DNA from: Mesaphorura yosii
Taxonomy: Eukaryota; Arthropoda; Collembola; Poduromorpha; Tullbergiidae
Length of the DNA stretch: 64,000 bases
Assembly (NCBI GenBank): GCA_009869945.1
Contig: WIXG01000010.1
Location: 248,001 to 312,000, forward strand
Direction of reading: 5' to 3'
Under the pieces are notes generated by a model. The model was not told the DNA's origin. It did no database searches and worked only from the letters and a program-made list of their open reading frames with translations. This document shows, piece by piece, positions 1-12,444 of this stretch (positions are counted from its first letter, which is position 1; each line of letters begins with the position of its first letter). Made by a program: the position numbers and the translations under genes.

Positions 1-64
1 ATGACACAGTGTTTATTTACATGATGGCAGGAGGTCCGCTAAAACATTTCATTGTGATTTTTAG

Positions 65-221
65 ATTAGCCAGAGATCTCCCTCTTCCTGCTGGAATTGC
101 CCAGCCTCCGAAGCCACAAGTTCGCGAGAATGCAGCGGCCAGCTACAAATCAGTATCACAGAATAAACCATCAGAAAATAATGCGAGCGCCAACGATGAC
201 GAGGGCGAAGACTTGTGTTAA
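65..221 (+). CDS. Probable terminal exon of an unidentified upstream gene (partial)
   Basis: A pyrimidine-rich tract ending in TTTTTAG precedes an open frame of about 52 codons that ends in TAA. The peptide starts around LARDLPLPAGIAQPPKP and ends in an acidic tail, NDDEGEDLC. The exon would begin in phase 2, so it needs an upstream exon lying outside the window. I do not recognise the protein. The composition (Pro, Ser, Asn, acidic tail) fits a disordered C-terminus. The call rests only on the splice acceptor and the coding-like composition and could be chance. Confidence 0.35.
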
Positions 222-1743
222 AACCTTGTGCCGCCATTCCCATTTCCAACATTAGCATTCAAAATTAACTTCAAAATTACTCAGATTTGATGCACTCGTG
301 ATTCATTGTGGCAGACCTTCCAGTGCTTGTAACGAATATCTATTAATCTATCATCATCGAAAATATGGCGCACGATCTGCTGCACGAGAGACTCGAATTT
401 TGTCGTGATCCGGAGCGAGCTCAGCCAGCCAGCTCAGCAGGCTTCCGACTTCCGTAGATTTTTATACTGCTTCACACGGAGTGAAATGCGGCCCTGTTTC
501 CCTTCCAAACATCCAAACAAGCTGGAATTCAGATTTGAAGCGATTTTGCGAAAAACTTGAAGACATTTCACACGGATTTACGCATTCCCATTTAACCTCC
601 TTTGTAAGCTCCGTAACGATCAAATTAAATTATGTTTTCTTTGACTTTCATTTCTGATGTCTCCTTGTTATGGGTTAATTTGGCGCCTGGTGCGCTTTCA
701 GCCTTAATTTCTGCCACTTTCCCCGCGCATGAAACGTGAACGATGCATTCTAAAACGAGGATAACACAGAAGTCCTCAAGGTGCTGGTTTCTCCATTTAA
801 TTCGATTTCTGATTTCAAATAACAATAATTTAATTGTTAAGAAATAAATGTTAATAGTATGTAAAATAACTACACCAATAAATGTTGAACGTAGTCAATA
901 CATGTAAATTTTAATTCATTATCCAACTAAAATGCTGATAATGGTGATGCCATTTTAAACACATTATAGCTACAAAAAGTTGGCTTAAAAACGTTTGACA
1001 AAACATCTACACACAAAGTCAACAGAAAATAAATTATGCAATAGAATTAATTACTACATTGTTAATTAGTTAAATTATTTGTGATCATTGTGATTAAATA
1101 GTTAATACATTTCACCCTTTAATCCATTAATCCTTCTTAATTCTATTTATCCTCATAAACAACATGTAATATAAGAATAATAGTAAATATAACAGTTTCA
1201 CTCTTTGCTTTGCCTTATTTATTTGCTATTTGCTATTCAACGACGATATTCTAATTACAGCAGCCGTCGCAATTTAGCATAGCACTGAGCAGAGCAGTGC
1301 AGCAGCGATACAATCTTTAGAGAGAACTTCATGGAATACGAAACCTAGCGTTTAAAAACGAAAAATCTTAAAGGCACAACGAGAGGTCAATTTCTCTAAA
1401 ACGAAATAATATCTTTGCACGCAGCTTAATAGCAGCAGGTCAACTCTCTTGTTAAACATGTCAAACGTCATTGATAGCATAGAGCACAAACTCCAACAAT
1501 GAAATTTTAAAAAAATAGATCTCTTAGCTAAGCTTTAGCCAAATAAGTGCAGAGCAGAGCACACAACAAACCTGCCAATGCCATTTGCACTGATTCCTGA
1601 ATTTGGAAGGGAGAGCAATTCCTTAACTATTTCACGTATCACATGAAGCGTACACTAGAACCCTTGGGATCATCGACAGCACAGAAAAAGCTCATGGTCA
1701 AAAGCGACAACTTCGAGAGTCCAAACGGGCAAAATTAGGGAAA
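222..1743. other. Intergenic, AT-rich; 3' flank of the BTB-psq gene
   Basis: This stretch is strongly AT-rich with no convincing open frame on either strand. It should contain the 3' UTR of the minus-strand BTB gene next to 1743. A TTTATT string near 1216, which reads AATAAA on the minus strand, could serve as its polyadenylation signal. Nothing else was recognised. Confidence 0.5.
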
Positions 1744-4700
1744 TTACATTGAGCTGGGTTTCGGTAGAATATTTCGCTTGACTTTCTTCTTGTCTGCTTT
1801 CTCGTGATATTCTTGGAAGCACGGCACTATACAGAGGTTAATGTTACAGTCAATGCATCTGAATTTTGTCTTCCGCCTGAGAATCCTGCCACACTTGTCT
1901 ATACTGTTCCAACAATAGTTGCAGCCCAATGCTGGACCTGGTCGCAGAGTTGGACAGTGGCCCGACCTTTGAACTCCGCTGCTTGATGATGCAGTGTCGA
2001 CGGAGGTAATCTCAATGGAGTCGTCTACGGAGGCTGAGCTGTCGAAACTCGTACCCTGCTCGGATTCTCTTTTTACATCTCTACGAATTATTTCCATGTC
2101 CTTGATGAATTCTCTCGGCTGAGAACTCCGCTTCGAACTACTGCTGCCGGTTTCGCCTCGAGGAATTATTTGTAGGACCGAAGAGGAGTCCACGAAGTAG
2201 GTACCTTCGCGGTTCTCGCCTTCTTGCAATGTAATATCGTGTGCGGGAATAATTTGGAAAAGGTCTCCTGGCTTCATGTCGGGATACAGCAGTTTGGCTG
2301 CGTGAATACTGCTGAACTGGGCTGCCTGGCCTTCTGAATACTGTCTTCTGATAAGTGGGACGGTCACCGACGAGCTTGAACTCATCGTTGGAATTTGGCT
2401 TTCGCTCAACTGTTTAACAAGAGAATTACCGCTGCTGCTACTTCTTCCGGCTTCGACTACGTCGACGCTGCTGCTCCCCGGGATTGATAGAAGTGAGGTA
2501 CTTGATGGTGCCGTAGCTGCCTTGCTTGATTCGCCCGAATTTAGTGTGTTACTACTACTTTCTGTATGTGACAAATTTGGACTTGAGGGCGGAGTGGGCG
2601 AGCTTCCGCTCACAGTCACAATGGGGACAATCGATTGCTGTCGTTGTAAGGTTTCTCCAGTAATATTTACACTCTCAAGTTCTTCTTGGCTTTGTGACCT
2701 AATTTGCTTAGCGTCTATCTTCTTAATTATGCCTCCACCTGCCGATTCTCCAGCACCAGTTACAGCTACATCGCTAGGTTCCCGTCCCTCATTCGTTCTT
2801 AAGGCGGGCTGCCGGATGAGACGCCCGTGCCGGCTTTTCCCCTGCCCGGAGACGCCTAAGGAGACAAGAGAAACAAAGATGCCATGAAGAATCCTGTACC
2901 CAACACGAGAGAATCCTAAAGTATCGTTGACCATCAGTAATTTTAAAGTACTGAGTGGGAAGGGAAGGCGATGTCGAAAACAGACACTTTGTGTTCTCAG
3001 TCGCTGTCATTCGTCAGAAGTCATTCCTAGCTAGTAGTGCTTGGTCATTTATCTTAGAGGTAAAAAAACTGAAATAATGCAGTAAAAAAATAAAATAAAG
3101 TAGGCACCAATTTTGTTGGTTCACCATCGTTGAGGAAATTCCAATTTCCTTGAGTCGCATGTAAAGTGTAGATTTGGGAATACCACATATTTTGGCTGCT
3201 TTCAAAATTGAGGCACGACCTGTGCATATCAATTGAACTGCGCTTTGGAATTTTTCGTCTGAGTACGGATCAATTCTGTTTGGTCTCTTCCTTCCTGTGT
3301 TTGGCGTGTCAATAATCGGTGGCCCTAGTAGATGATAAAATCCGTCAGTTTAGCATTACTCGAATATATCCCAACAAAACTTAACTACTCTACACTACCA
3401 AAGTTTCAAAGACCAGTCAGCACTCTTTAGAAAGCATCGAGTTAGAAAGTAGCCAAACAAGTTCAGTTCAGTTCAAGCGAGACAAACCACGGAACCGACC
3501 TAATGCAGACGTCCTACCCAATGGAATGAAATAATGACTAATTTTCTATGTTTCTTATAGTAAAGGTAAGTTTAATGTGTCATAAGTGCTGACAAAAGGT
3601 TACAAGTTAGTCAATAAAATGGTTCATTCTTGCTTAGAAAAGTTTAACAATAATGCAGGTCTAATTCTAATTCTAAACTAATCCGAGTGTCGTCTCAAGT
3701 ACATAAGATTGTAAATTAGCCCTAATAAACTTATAAGAAAGATATCGAGCTAGTACAAATTCATAGGCAAAATCTCCTGAAGCGTAATGTAAGGCTAAAT
3801 TGCGAATGTGTTTTCCGTAAATTAGCCAATCTTTAAGTAGTAATCTAGGAATACATCCGAAGACTCGCAAATTCTTTGGAAATGTTGGATAATCGCATAG
3901 AATGAAGTCACCGTGTTGTTTGATTATTCAATAACTTATATCGGAAATTAAAGTCCACTTTCAGGAATGCCTTTTGACTTCAGTCATTCTTAATCTCATG
4001 ATGAACTTTCCTTCGGTACCCATGGTTCATTCTGCAATTGCCACACGAGACTGAATTAATTCCACGTTTTTCACGATACAGACTTTAACTTGAAATCTGA
4101 TTTGAATAAAATGAAATACCTGAAATGGTACCATAATGAAGACGAGTTCAAATCGTATTTAACCCCAGCTTCCCTAATATTAGATAACATTGGGAATTAG
4201 TGCGGAGAATATTTTCAGGGACAAGAATGGAATGACATTGACAAACCTAAATGTTAGCGAAGGATTCTGCAGAAGCTCATTTATTGCCTGTTGATACTTC
4301 TGGCTGGACGCAACCGAACTGTTAACTTCCGGGCCTCGAAATTTCGGGTACTTTACTTTCCGTTTACGACCTTCATAACAACCCGAATAGCCAAATATTA
4401 GCCATATTTTCTAAATCCTATGCCTTGCTTTAGAGTCCATTCATACAGACTGCTGTTCCCTTCTCTAAATATGTGCACATAAATTGCTAATGAGTTAACT
4501 AAACTAATAGGAGACGAGCGAAGCCCATCTTCCGCAAAGCCAACACATAACAAAACAGTTAATTGGCTTCTCTAATCAAACAATGGCATTCAAAGACACA
4601 CACATTGCAAATTAGGCAAACTTAAACAATAAATTGACTAAGCTCAAGCCAGCGCACCGCAGCGTTAGACCCAGACCCCAGGCTTCCTTATCAGCATAAA

Positions 4701-7202
4701 GCGATTGCGAAAATGACGGAAAAGAAAATGCGAAGAGAGAAGAAGCTTTCTATCATAACAAAATATCGAATTTGAAAAGGGTTTTATTACTTGCGGTAAA
4801 ATGACGGTAAACTGATGCGGATGGAGTTGTCGGAAACGATTGGTCGAATTCAGAGTTGTCATTGTCATGATCGTAGAGCTCCTCATCATATTCAATTTCC
4901 TCGTCAGACACTCCCTCCCTCTTCCCATCATCCGCTATCTCTAGAGGCTCTAGATCATACCCTGACCAATAACAAAAGCATAAAATCAATGACATAACAT
5001 AAATTCAGAAATCATAAAAGAATGTCTAACATTCATCAAAAATTAAAAGAGAAACTGAAAATAGTTAAGGGAAGGCGGTTTAAAATGAAGGTGAAATAAT
5101 AAAATCTGCAAAATGAATCAAAATCAAAGTTTAAATAGGATAACATTAAAGTGTCGCTTGTCCAGCCCTGCCTGCACGTCAATTTTGAGTCTGTGTGTCA
5201 AGTCCATGTCCACTTTCGTCTTCGTCTGCACTTTTACCACTGCCTGGCTTAAATATAACTAATTCTGAATCCTGAATTCCCTGAGTCGTATTTCAAGGTA
5301 TTTCATCAAGGACAAAATTTGGAAGATCCAATGATTCAATGTCTAACCATGTCAATCTTAGTTTCATTGAGGAAGTAAGAATGAGTGTTGAGCTAGTAGA
5401 ATGACAGCCTTGGAAAGCAACCTAACCCAACGAATCAATGACTTACCCCGGTCTGCACCCAACGAAGAGTCGTCGTACGTCTGACTCTCCGAGAAGGCTC
5501 CTGAACTCTGCACAAGCGAAATTCCAACACATTAGTCGAACTGAATATTAGCACGAGACTCACAAAAGGGGTTTGGCACCAGGATCACATTCTTACCAGT
5601 TCCGAATCCATGTGCAGTCCCTCTTCCCGTTTAATTGCCATTCCGGTATCCAAACTTCGAGACTTATGTTGTGACAGTTGGGTTCCTGCTGTTAATGGAG
5701 GCGGGCCCCTCGGTATGGGTAACGTATCAACTCCATTTCCGTCATCAATAGACCGGCTCATAGAAGCACCAACACCAGATTCAAATGATCCATCTGGATG
5801 GTCACCTGAAAATAGCATATCATTCCAATGAATATACAAGCGGAGGACAGAAGGTCATTTTAAACTAACCATTTGTGCCAGCTTTCTTAAGTTTCTTTCT
5901 TGGAATTTCAGTATGTGACATGGCTTCGTCAGCATCGGCGGATCCCCAGGCAGAGTGCAACGGAGGGACATGAGTCCTGTTCCTAGAATCATTGGATTCC
6001 ACTGAATTCGATTTGCTGGGCCCGCCAACTCTCTTCAACTCATCGGCTGGAACTTCCGCCAAACCTTTCACTTGCAATGTGCTTGCGGTCTGAATTTGGA
6101 ACATAACAAATGACATTAATGACAAATAGCAATACTTGAACAACATAGGAAGGTGCCAGAGGGACTTACAGAGAGAATGCTGTTCATCCTGTCTTGTGAT
6201 ATATTAACTTCACCATTGTAAATAAAGCTAACAATTGTTCGAAGGTCTGCGTATTGGACATCCTTCAGAATCACGATCGGGTGCTTGCATGGATTGTTTT
6301 CGAAAACATGCTGCAAAAATGAAATATCATTCATTAGTTGCCTCAATTAGTAAATGATGTCTTTTCCAGAGAAATGGGGACAGACGTTTTTTGTGACATG
6401 AGTCCTATGATTTGCTTGGTAGGAGTAAATCGTAAAATAGGAACTTGAACTCGACAACTTCCTGTAAAACCTCAAGACCTGGTTCAAGGTTGAAGCCGGA
6501 GCCTCATTCATTCATATAACTCAACCGTGACCTTTTCCTCTCATGTCGACGTCATTACTTTGTGTGGTGATTGCTTTCCCTTTGGTAAGCAGCAAGCTTA
6601 AGATGTCATTGCATTATAGTCATACTCACAATGGCAATAACCACCACCGACTAATAGGGAATAAAATGTTCATCCGAAGTTTCCTAAGATGTTCGAACTA
6701 GGAGAGCATAAGGTCATACGCTCGATTCAACGGACGGACTAATACAATACCTGCTAACGTAAAGGTCAAAGGTCGAGCTTACTTGGAAGTATGGACTGCA
6801 CGCGGACAAAACTAATTTGTGAGCTTGCAATCTCTTCCCTTCCGAAGAAACAAGGGTCACGTCTACCATTGATTCTTTATTTAGCAGACTTCCAAAAAAT
6901 GTGACCAAATTGGGCTGGTGATTATTCCACCGCAGACAGTATTCTCTCGTACCACCTCTCGGTGGCCCATTCCCATGACCTCTTGATCCCTGAGCTCCAG
7001 TCGATCTGTGTTCATTATGTTGCGTCAGTGGTGGTTTCTGCACGGGCACTGGAGGAGGCGAGTCTTGCTGATCCATGCTCCCACCAATTCCACTGTCTGA
7101 CGTGGACGCTGCCATTATGTTTGCGTTCGAGCTACTGCTGCCAGTGGTCCTGTTATCTGCACCGCCACTATTTGGTGAGCTTGTCGCCGAAGACGACGCC
7201 AT
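1744..7202 (-). CDS. BTB/POZ and pipsqueak-type HTH transcription factor with piggyBac-like C-terminal zinc ribbon
   Basis: A likely nuclear DNA-binding regulator. Exons: 7202-6783, 6310-6170, 6089-5870, 5805-5597, 5507-5447, 4961-4791, 3324-3125, and about 2841-1744, giving about 839 aa in frame. After a Ser/Gly-rich leader the BTB domain (about residues 85-190) starts with YCLRWNNHQPNL, typical of arthropod tramtrack/bab-type proteins, and contains DVTLVSSEGKRLQAHKLVLSA. Residues about 420-470 form a psq helix-turn-helix with ILKAAKICGIPKSTLYMRLK. The last exon encodes a long Ser-rich region and then CxxC...CxxC...LCxxxCFxxYH (residues about 781-820), the pattern of the Cys-rich zinc ribbon that ends piggyBac transposases. 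The start ATG has context AAATGG. The weakest point is the acceptor of the last exon: a better-looking TTAG at 2856 is out of phase with the donor at 3125, while CAG at 2842 keeps the frame. The BTB and psq calls are firm; whether the last exon belongs to this gene is inferred. Confidence 0.8.
3325..4790 (-). other. Intron 6 of the BTB-psq gene
   Basis: About 1.47 kb separates the acidic exon from the psq exon. The open frames here (for example 3673-3870 on the minus strand) lack splice sites in phase and show no recognised motif. An unseen small exon cannot be excluded. Confidence 0.5.
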
Positions 7203-9882
7203 TTATGCTGGGGCGATGATCAATGCCACCCAAGCAGTTCCTTAGTTAATGCTAACTTCACACCCGTAAATCTCCCTGAATTTATTATTCGTGTAAAGCT
7301 TTCGATGATGTGTTCATTCGTAGTACCAATTTTAAAACTTTAGTTGCATATTAATTTTGCATTAATTATTGTTCAATAAGATTTGCACAACCACAGAATT
7401 CCAGAGAGGACAGAGCACTTTATTCCAGAAGCACATACCAAGTTCACAGCGCACTCAATCACTTGTACCTCATCGAAATATTTTATACCAAAATTAACTC
7501 GCTTATATGAAAGGGGAGAGGCCTCCTCTTTTGTGCAACTTAAATTTCAGTGCGTTCGCGTTCCCGTTTCGACCATGTCTTCAGCTCAATTGCGTCGTCG
7601 TGTTCACGTTCACAACCGTTCTAATTTTCAAGTGTTCGACTTTCCAAGTTGGAATTCCAGCCCACAGCACTACACCACTACAAAACAACCAACAGTGTCC
7701 ATGTCCAATTAGTTAATCAAAGCAGGCGTAGAGCAGCACTACCACAGCTTCGTTAATACATCACCGATTAGCAGCAACCAGAAAGAGCCAAAACGCTTAC
7801 GTTATTACTGTTACAAGTTTTTTTGATTAGAAATATTTCAGGGAGGTTGTTCCACACGTCCGTCCACGTACACACCAAGACCCAATCCAAACACAAAGTT
7901 AGAATGTAAAGAGTCGGAGTCATCGCATTACACACAGGCTAGTGGTGGTGGTGGTGAGAAATCTGAATCATAAGCCATACCGTAACCAGAACCATGCACG
8001 TACGTCGACGACCATACTAGCAGTTGCCAGTTAGCAGCGAACAACCTGTTCTAAATTGCATGTGTTGTACATGTTCACAATTTCCCAAAAATTATAATAT
8101 GGCTGATGAGAAGTGAGAAGGAGCGATGCGATGACGATGGATGGACGATCACGGCGGGATGCGAGCGTCTTTATGCGTTAAGCAAAGTGCGAGTGCTGCA
8201 GCAGAAATCATTCTATGATTTTTTCCCATCTCTTGTCAAAATCTTGTGCATTTTAAACAAGAACCTCTGCGTGGCTGTACTTTGCGCTGTGCTGCCATTG
8301 CCATGATGGTAGGTTTCCAATGAACAAGTATAATGATTCAAATGGAAATCAAGCCCCCGTCCCTCTGCCGCTATCTTTAAAGTATAACTTGTTCAGGTCC
8401 TGTCGTCATGCTTTCATCGAGTACTTGTTTTCCCGTGATGGTATCCGGTTTAACGTGTTCAGTTAGCATTAACGTGCTAACTGCAAGAACAAGAACGTTT
8501 GGAAACCGAATCACACGGTTAAATGTTGGATCGTGAGATTGAATCGATCATCGAAAACAGAACGGGCTCAGAATTATTACGTTAATTGCGATTTGCGCTT
8601 ACAAACGATGCGAAATAGACCCGCTGCTACCAATTGATAAAGTATTCCAGTTCATGGATTTCGCAATCGCAATTTTAATTTTGAGATTGGGCAGAGAGAT
8701 GTCGCGCATGCGACATCAGGTTCAGTTGTTGAAATTGGCTGTTCACTGGAATGACGTCTATTTACTCATCAGCATCATACCATCCTGGAAATTATGACTA
8801 CGGCAAGTTGATTGAGGTATACAGTCATTTACACCCGGCCTACGTTTCATTACGCCCTTGAATGACGAATACATTTATTTAGTGGCAGTGCAAAAAATGC
8901 GGGACGAATACGCGCTAATAATGTCCAGGTACCCTAACTCAGGTGACAATTTCATCAAGGTAGTATTTTCCTAAATCGTCATTCGGGCATTTTGGAACTG
9001 GAAGCTGGAAGTTGCTTCACGCGTAATATGAATGAATTCATTCTGTACTTTTTTCAATGAAGAAATTGATGTCGTTGGTCAGCAGACGAGGAACACAAAT
9101 ATCCTAGGTCCACATAACAGAACATAATCAGGGTTAGATTAACGTAATTACAATTAGCATTATCATGCAAGTAAATTTGTCGTTGGACGGACGGTCAAGT
9201 TTCTCAAAGTGCCCCTGCCCCATTGCGTAAAAGCCAGAGCTTCAAAGCGTCGCGTCGTGTTCATTTCCACAAAACGATACACGAATCCAAGGCCTACTAA
9301 ATGAATTGGAACAATTCCTTGCTAATGGAATGGTGATGTTCCATATTGTAGCATTTCGTTGAATTGTGAGAAATTAGCCAGTGGCTAAATCACCACCGAT
9401 CCGTGAACTCCAAACAGACAAGGCAAATGTACAAACAAGGTTTGGAGTTGAAGTTTGGACGTGTACAAGGTGCACAGCTTAATATTTAATGCAATGGTTT
9501 GGTGTAGGATGCGTGGATTTGTTGAGACTGACTTTTTTTGAGTCTTTTCCTATTCAGATGATGCCATTCGTCCGTCCGTCCAAATCCACTTCCAGCTCAC
9601 TCATTCCATAAAGGGCAAACGTGTATGGAAAAGGCGAATCATGCTCCATTCCGTCCAAGAGAAAAAAGCACTGCTAAATACTACATCAGAGTGCTGGTTT
9701 GGCTGCGCTGAGCCTGCAGTCGAGTGTACATAACAATCAGACATTAAGGTTAGGCGAATAACATTTGAGCGCGGCGGCATGGGTATCATGCTCGTGCAGT
9801 TCTTCTGTGCAGAAATTGTGTATGAAAGTATGACGTCATTGGAAACCAGGAACCTTCCTCGTATCTTTTACGTGCTATTTAC
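7203..9882. other. Intergenic region between divergent BTB-psq and PRIM2 genes
   Basis: About 2.7 kb lies between two divergent start codons, so it must hold both promoters and 5' UTRs. Several short open frames show no family resemblance or splice logic. The only structured element noticed is a perfect 9-bp-arm inverted repeat at 8460-8483, listed separately. Confidence 0.5.
8460..8483. repeat. Perfect inverted repeat, 9-bp arms
   Basis: CAGTTAGCA and its exact reverse complement TGCTAACTG are separated by six bases (TTAACG). It lies in the shared upstream region of two divergent genes. It could be a site for a dimeric DNA-binding protein or a chance palindrome; no known factor is assigned. 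Confidence 0.5.
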
Positions 9883-11813
9883 ATGAACTTTAGCAATCGC
9901 TACTCGCTTCGTTCGGGAGTTGTGCAAACATTTCAGCTCCTGCCTTACGTAACGAGATCTTCACACTGACATTTCGTAGTTAATGTGTCCATGCAATGCA
10001 AAAATAGGCGCTTACGGAAGAATTTTCGTCGATTGCTGTCACGTCTTATGTTTAGAAGATGACGTTCTATCTGAAACCACCCGAAGGCTCTATTCCACCA
10101 TACAAATTCGAGCAATTTGCGGAAAACAGACTCCGACTTCTGTTGGCTATTCTTGATAATTCCGACAAGCGTCTTTCTGAAATCATCCAAATTTGTAACT
10201 TGAGATCCTGGCAGCTGGATTGCATAATTGAAGGAACCCCGAAAGATCGCGTGTCTCATTTTGCATTGAGGTAAACATATCTTTCTGAGATGAAGTTGAT
10301 ATTTGTGTCTTTAATTGTCTAAAATTCATAATTCTATGAATAGAGCCTCTGTGATAACAAATTTTGCTTTGACACGAGTCGTAGAAGATGGTGAACGCTT
10401 GCTTTTTGAGAAGAGATTGCAAAATATGTCCGCCCATGAACTGGAAAATTCGGTCAAGTCTTTCGCTCGTCATTTAAAGAAATACAAGCCGTTCTTTGCG
10501 ACTAAATCCAAGAACCAAACCAGCACAGAATACATCGAAGCGACGTACCGCGTCCTGGGACAGATTGTCTCAGGGAAACTGTTAACCTGTCGACAAAGGT
10601 CCCTACAAAACTCAGACCACGAGGATATGGGGAACAGAATCTGTCCCATCCACGTTGATTCTCATATCCTGAAATGTAAGCAATTTCTTTCACTTCGATA
10701 GAGAATTTGCGGCTTCTTTCCTAACATTAATTCTGTGCTCCTTGCAGTCCCGTTCATTCATATTTTGGAGCTGGTTCGCAGCCGGGAAGTGCACCTTTCT
10801 CGTGGATTCGCCTACCTCACCTGTCCTCAGCTTTCAAAATACTTGATCTGTGTCTTTGCCAAAACTCTAGAATTCAGCACTCACACAATGAGACAAAGTG
10901 CAACGATCAGAAAAAGTTTTGACGAAGACTCCAGATTTTCTGATGTTTCAAAGAGATTAAGAAGCATATTTCATTCTCATGGCCAAGCTGGAATGATTGG
11001 TGATGGCAGACACAGTTGGATAACTCCATGTCGATTGCTACCGGCGGCGACTAAGATCTCATTGAATACGCTGGACTTTGAAGCGTCTCAGTATTTTCCA
11101 CCATGTATGAGGAATCACTACACCACGCTCCGTCGAACCCATCGTCTTCCACACGCTTCCAGATTCCAATTTACATTGTTTCTGAAGGACATAGGCCTCT
11201 CTGTTGAAGACTGCATTAATTTGTTAAAGCAAGAATACTCGAAGTCAGCCTGCGAAATCTCCGACAGTCAGTCAGCCACTTCATCACCTGGAAAATGTAC
11301 GCATTCTTGGGACAAAGATGGGAATCGCTACGTTTACGGAACAAGGCATATGTACGGACTGGAAGGAGCACGAAAGAATTACGCTTCGCATTCATGTGAA
11401 TCGATAATTAAGGTAATTGTTGAGTCAAAATCCCGCTGTTTTGTAGCACTGGAAATTCATATAAATGGTTCTGTGTAATTTCCTTGCAGGACACTTCCTT
11501 TGGATGCGGTGACGGCTGCCCATTTGTCGGCTGCCATCAGAATGTGACGTTTCTGAAGAATATTGAAATGGATCTAGAAAATATGGAGATTCTTGATGGC
11601 AATGTACCCGAATTCTTATCCATTCTGAGAAGTGAGACCCAGACCCGCATCCTTCCAATCGAGTCGTGCCATGTGTACCTTAATTTTAAACGACAAAAGT
11701 GGGAGCCTACTTCTGGAAGTGCCACACGGTCGACGACGACAGCGATTCAACTCCGTTCGTCGAAACCGTCGCACTTTTACACGAGTCTTAGAAATAGTGC
11801 TATTGTATCTTGA
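9883..11813 (+). CDS. PRIM2: DNA primase large subunit (p58)
   Basis: Regulatory subunit of eukaryotic primase, acting in the nucleus in the DNA polymerase alpha-primase complex to help start RNA primers. Exons: 9883-9948, 10056-10270, 10344-10675, 10748-11412, 11490-11813, giving 533 aa in frame (human 509). The first exon (MNFSNRYS...) is inferred from an in-phase donor and from resemblance to the MxF start of other family members; the alternative is a start at 10059. Family motifs include FYLKPPEG, HFALR, SRGFAYL, FPPCMRNHYTTLR and FTLFLKDIGLS. The four Cys expected to hold the 4Fe-4S cluster are present at about C324 (FPPCM), C421 (SHSCES), C436 (DGCPF) and C486 (ESCHVY). The C-terminal tail is short and Ser/Thr-rich. 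AATAAA follows at 11890. The divergent BTB gene is upstream; the cathepsin gene and PRIM1 follow on the same strand. Confidence 0.93.
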
Positions 11814-12444
11814 ACCATATGATGTCATTGTATATTTTGTACCTAATTTTATTTGTTTGCAATTATTACTAGAATATTTATTATGACTTAATAAACATAC
11901 GTTGGTTAAGAATATATGAATGATCTCTTGCTCTCTACCCCAATCGCAGAAGGCAACAAAGAATCGATTCATTCTAACTGGACTTCCAAAACACACGCGA
12001 ATGGGACAGCGCAGCTGTAAACGCTGTAGATGTGTAATGTAACTTCGCACACGTTGAACACATGCAATATGCGCATGTAAGTGCGACGCATTTAGTGAAT
12101 AATCTGATTATTTATATTTCCATCAATTACCCACAGGAAGCATGTAATTTAATTAAATATTCATCACAGCTAACATGTGAATCGGCAACTCCGCGCACGA
12201 TTTCAACACTTTTGTTACTTTATAACAGTTCGTGAAACTGTAAATTCGAATTGGCAGCGAAGTTCGGGTGAGTCTTTTAGTGCTAAAAAGCTAACTTCGT
12301 CCAGTTAATTACTTAACCGACATTGGGGGATTCTAGAATTCAAGCTAGAAATTTCAATTTCCTTGAAGATACGATGTAGAAAACCACGAAACGACGATAT
12401 ATCCTTCATGTGTTCTGATTACTTTGCAGAGATTACACAGTCCA
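11814..12444. other. Intergenic region PRIM2 to cathepsin gene
   Basis: Contains the PRIM2 3' UTR with AATAAA at 11890-11895, then the cathepsin promoter and 5' UTR. A splice-acceptor-like TTTGCAG just before 12428 suggests the 5' UTR of the cathepsin gene is itself spliced. No other gene seen. Confidence 0.5.

Noticed and set aside
3673..3870. 65-codon minus-strand frame in the BTB-psq intron, considered as an extra exon
   Set aside because: No in-phase splice sites and no BTB-psq family resemblance.
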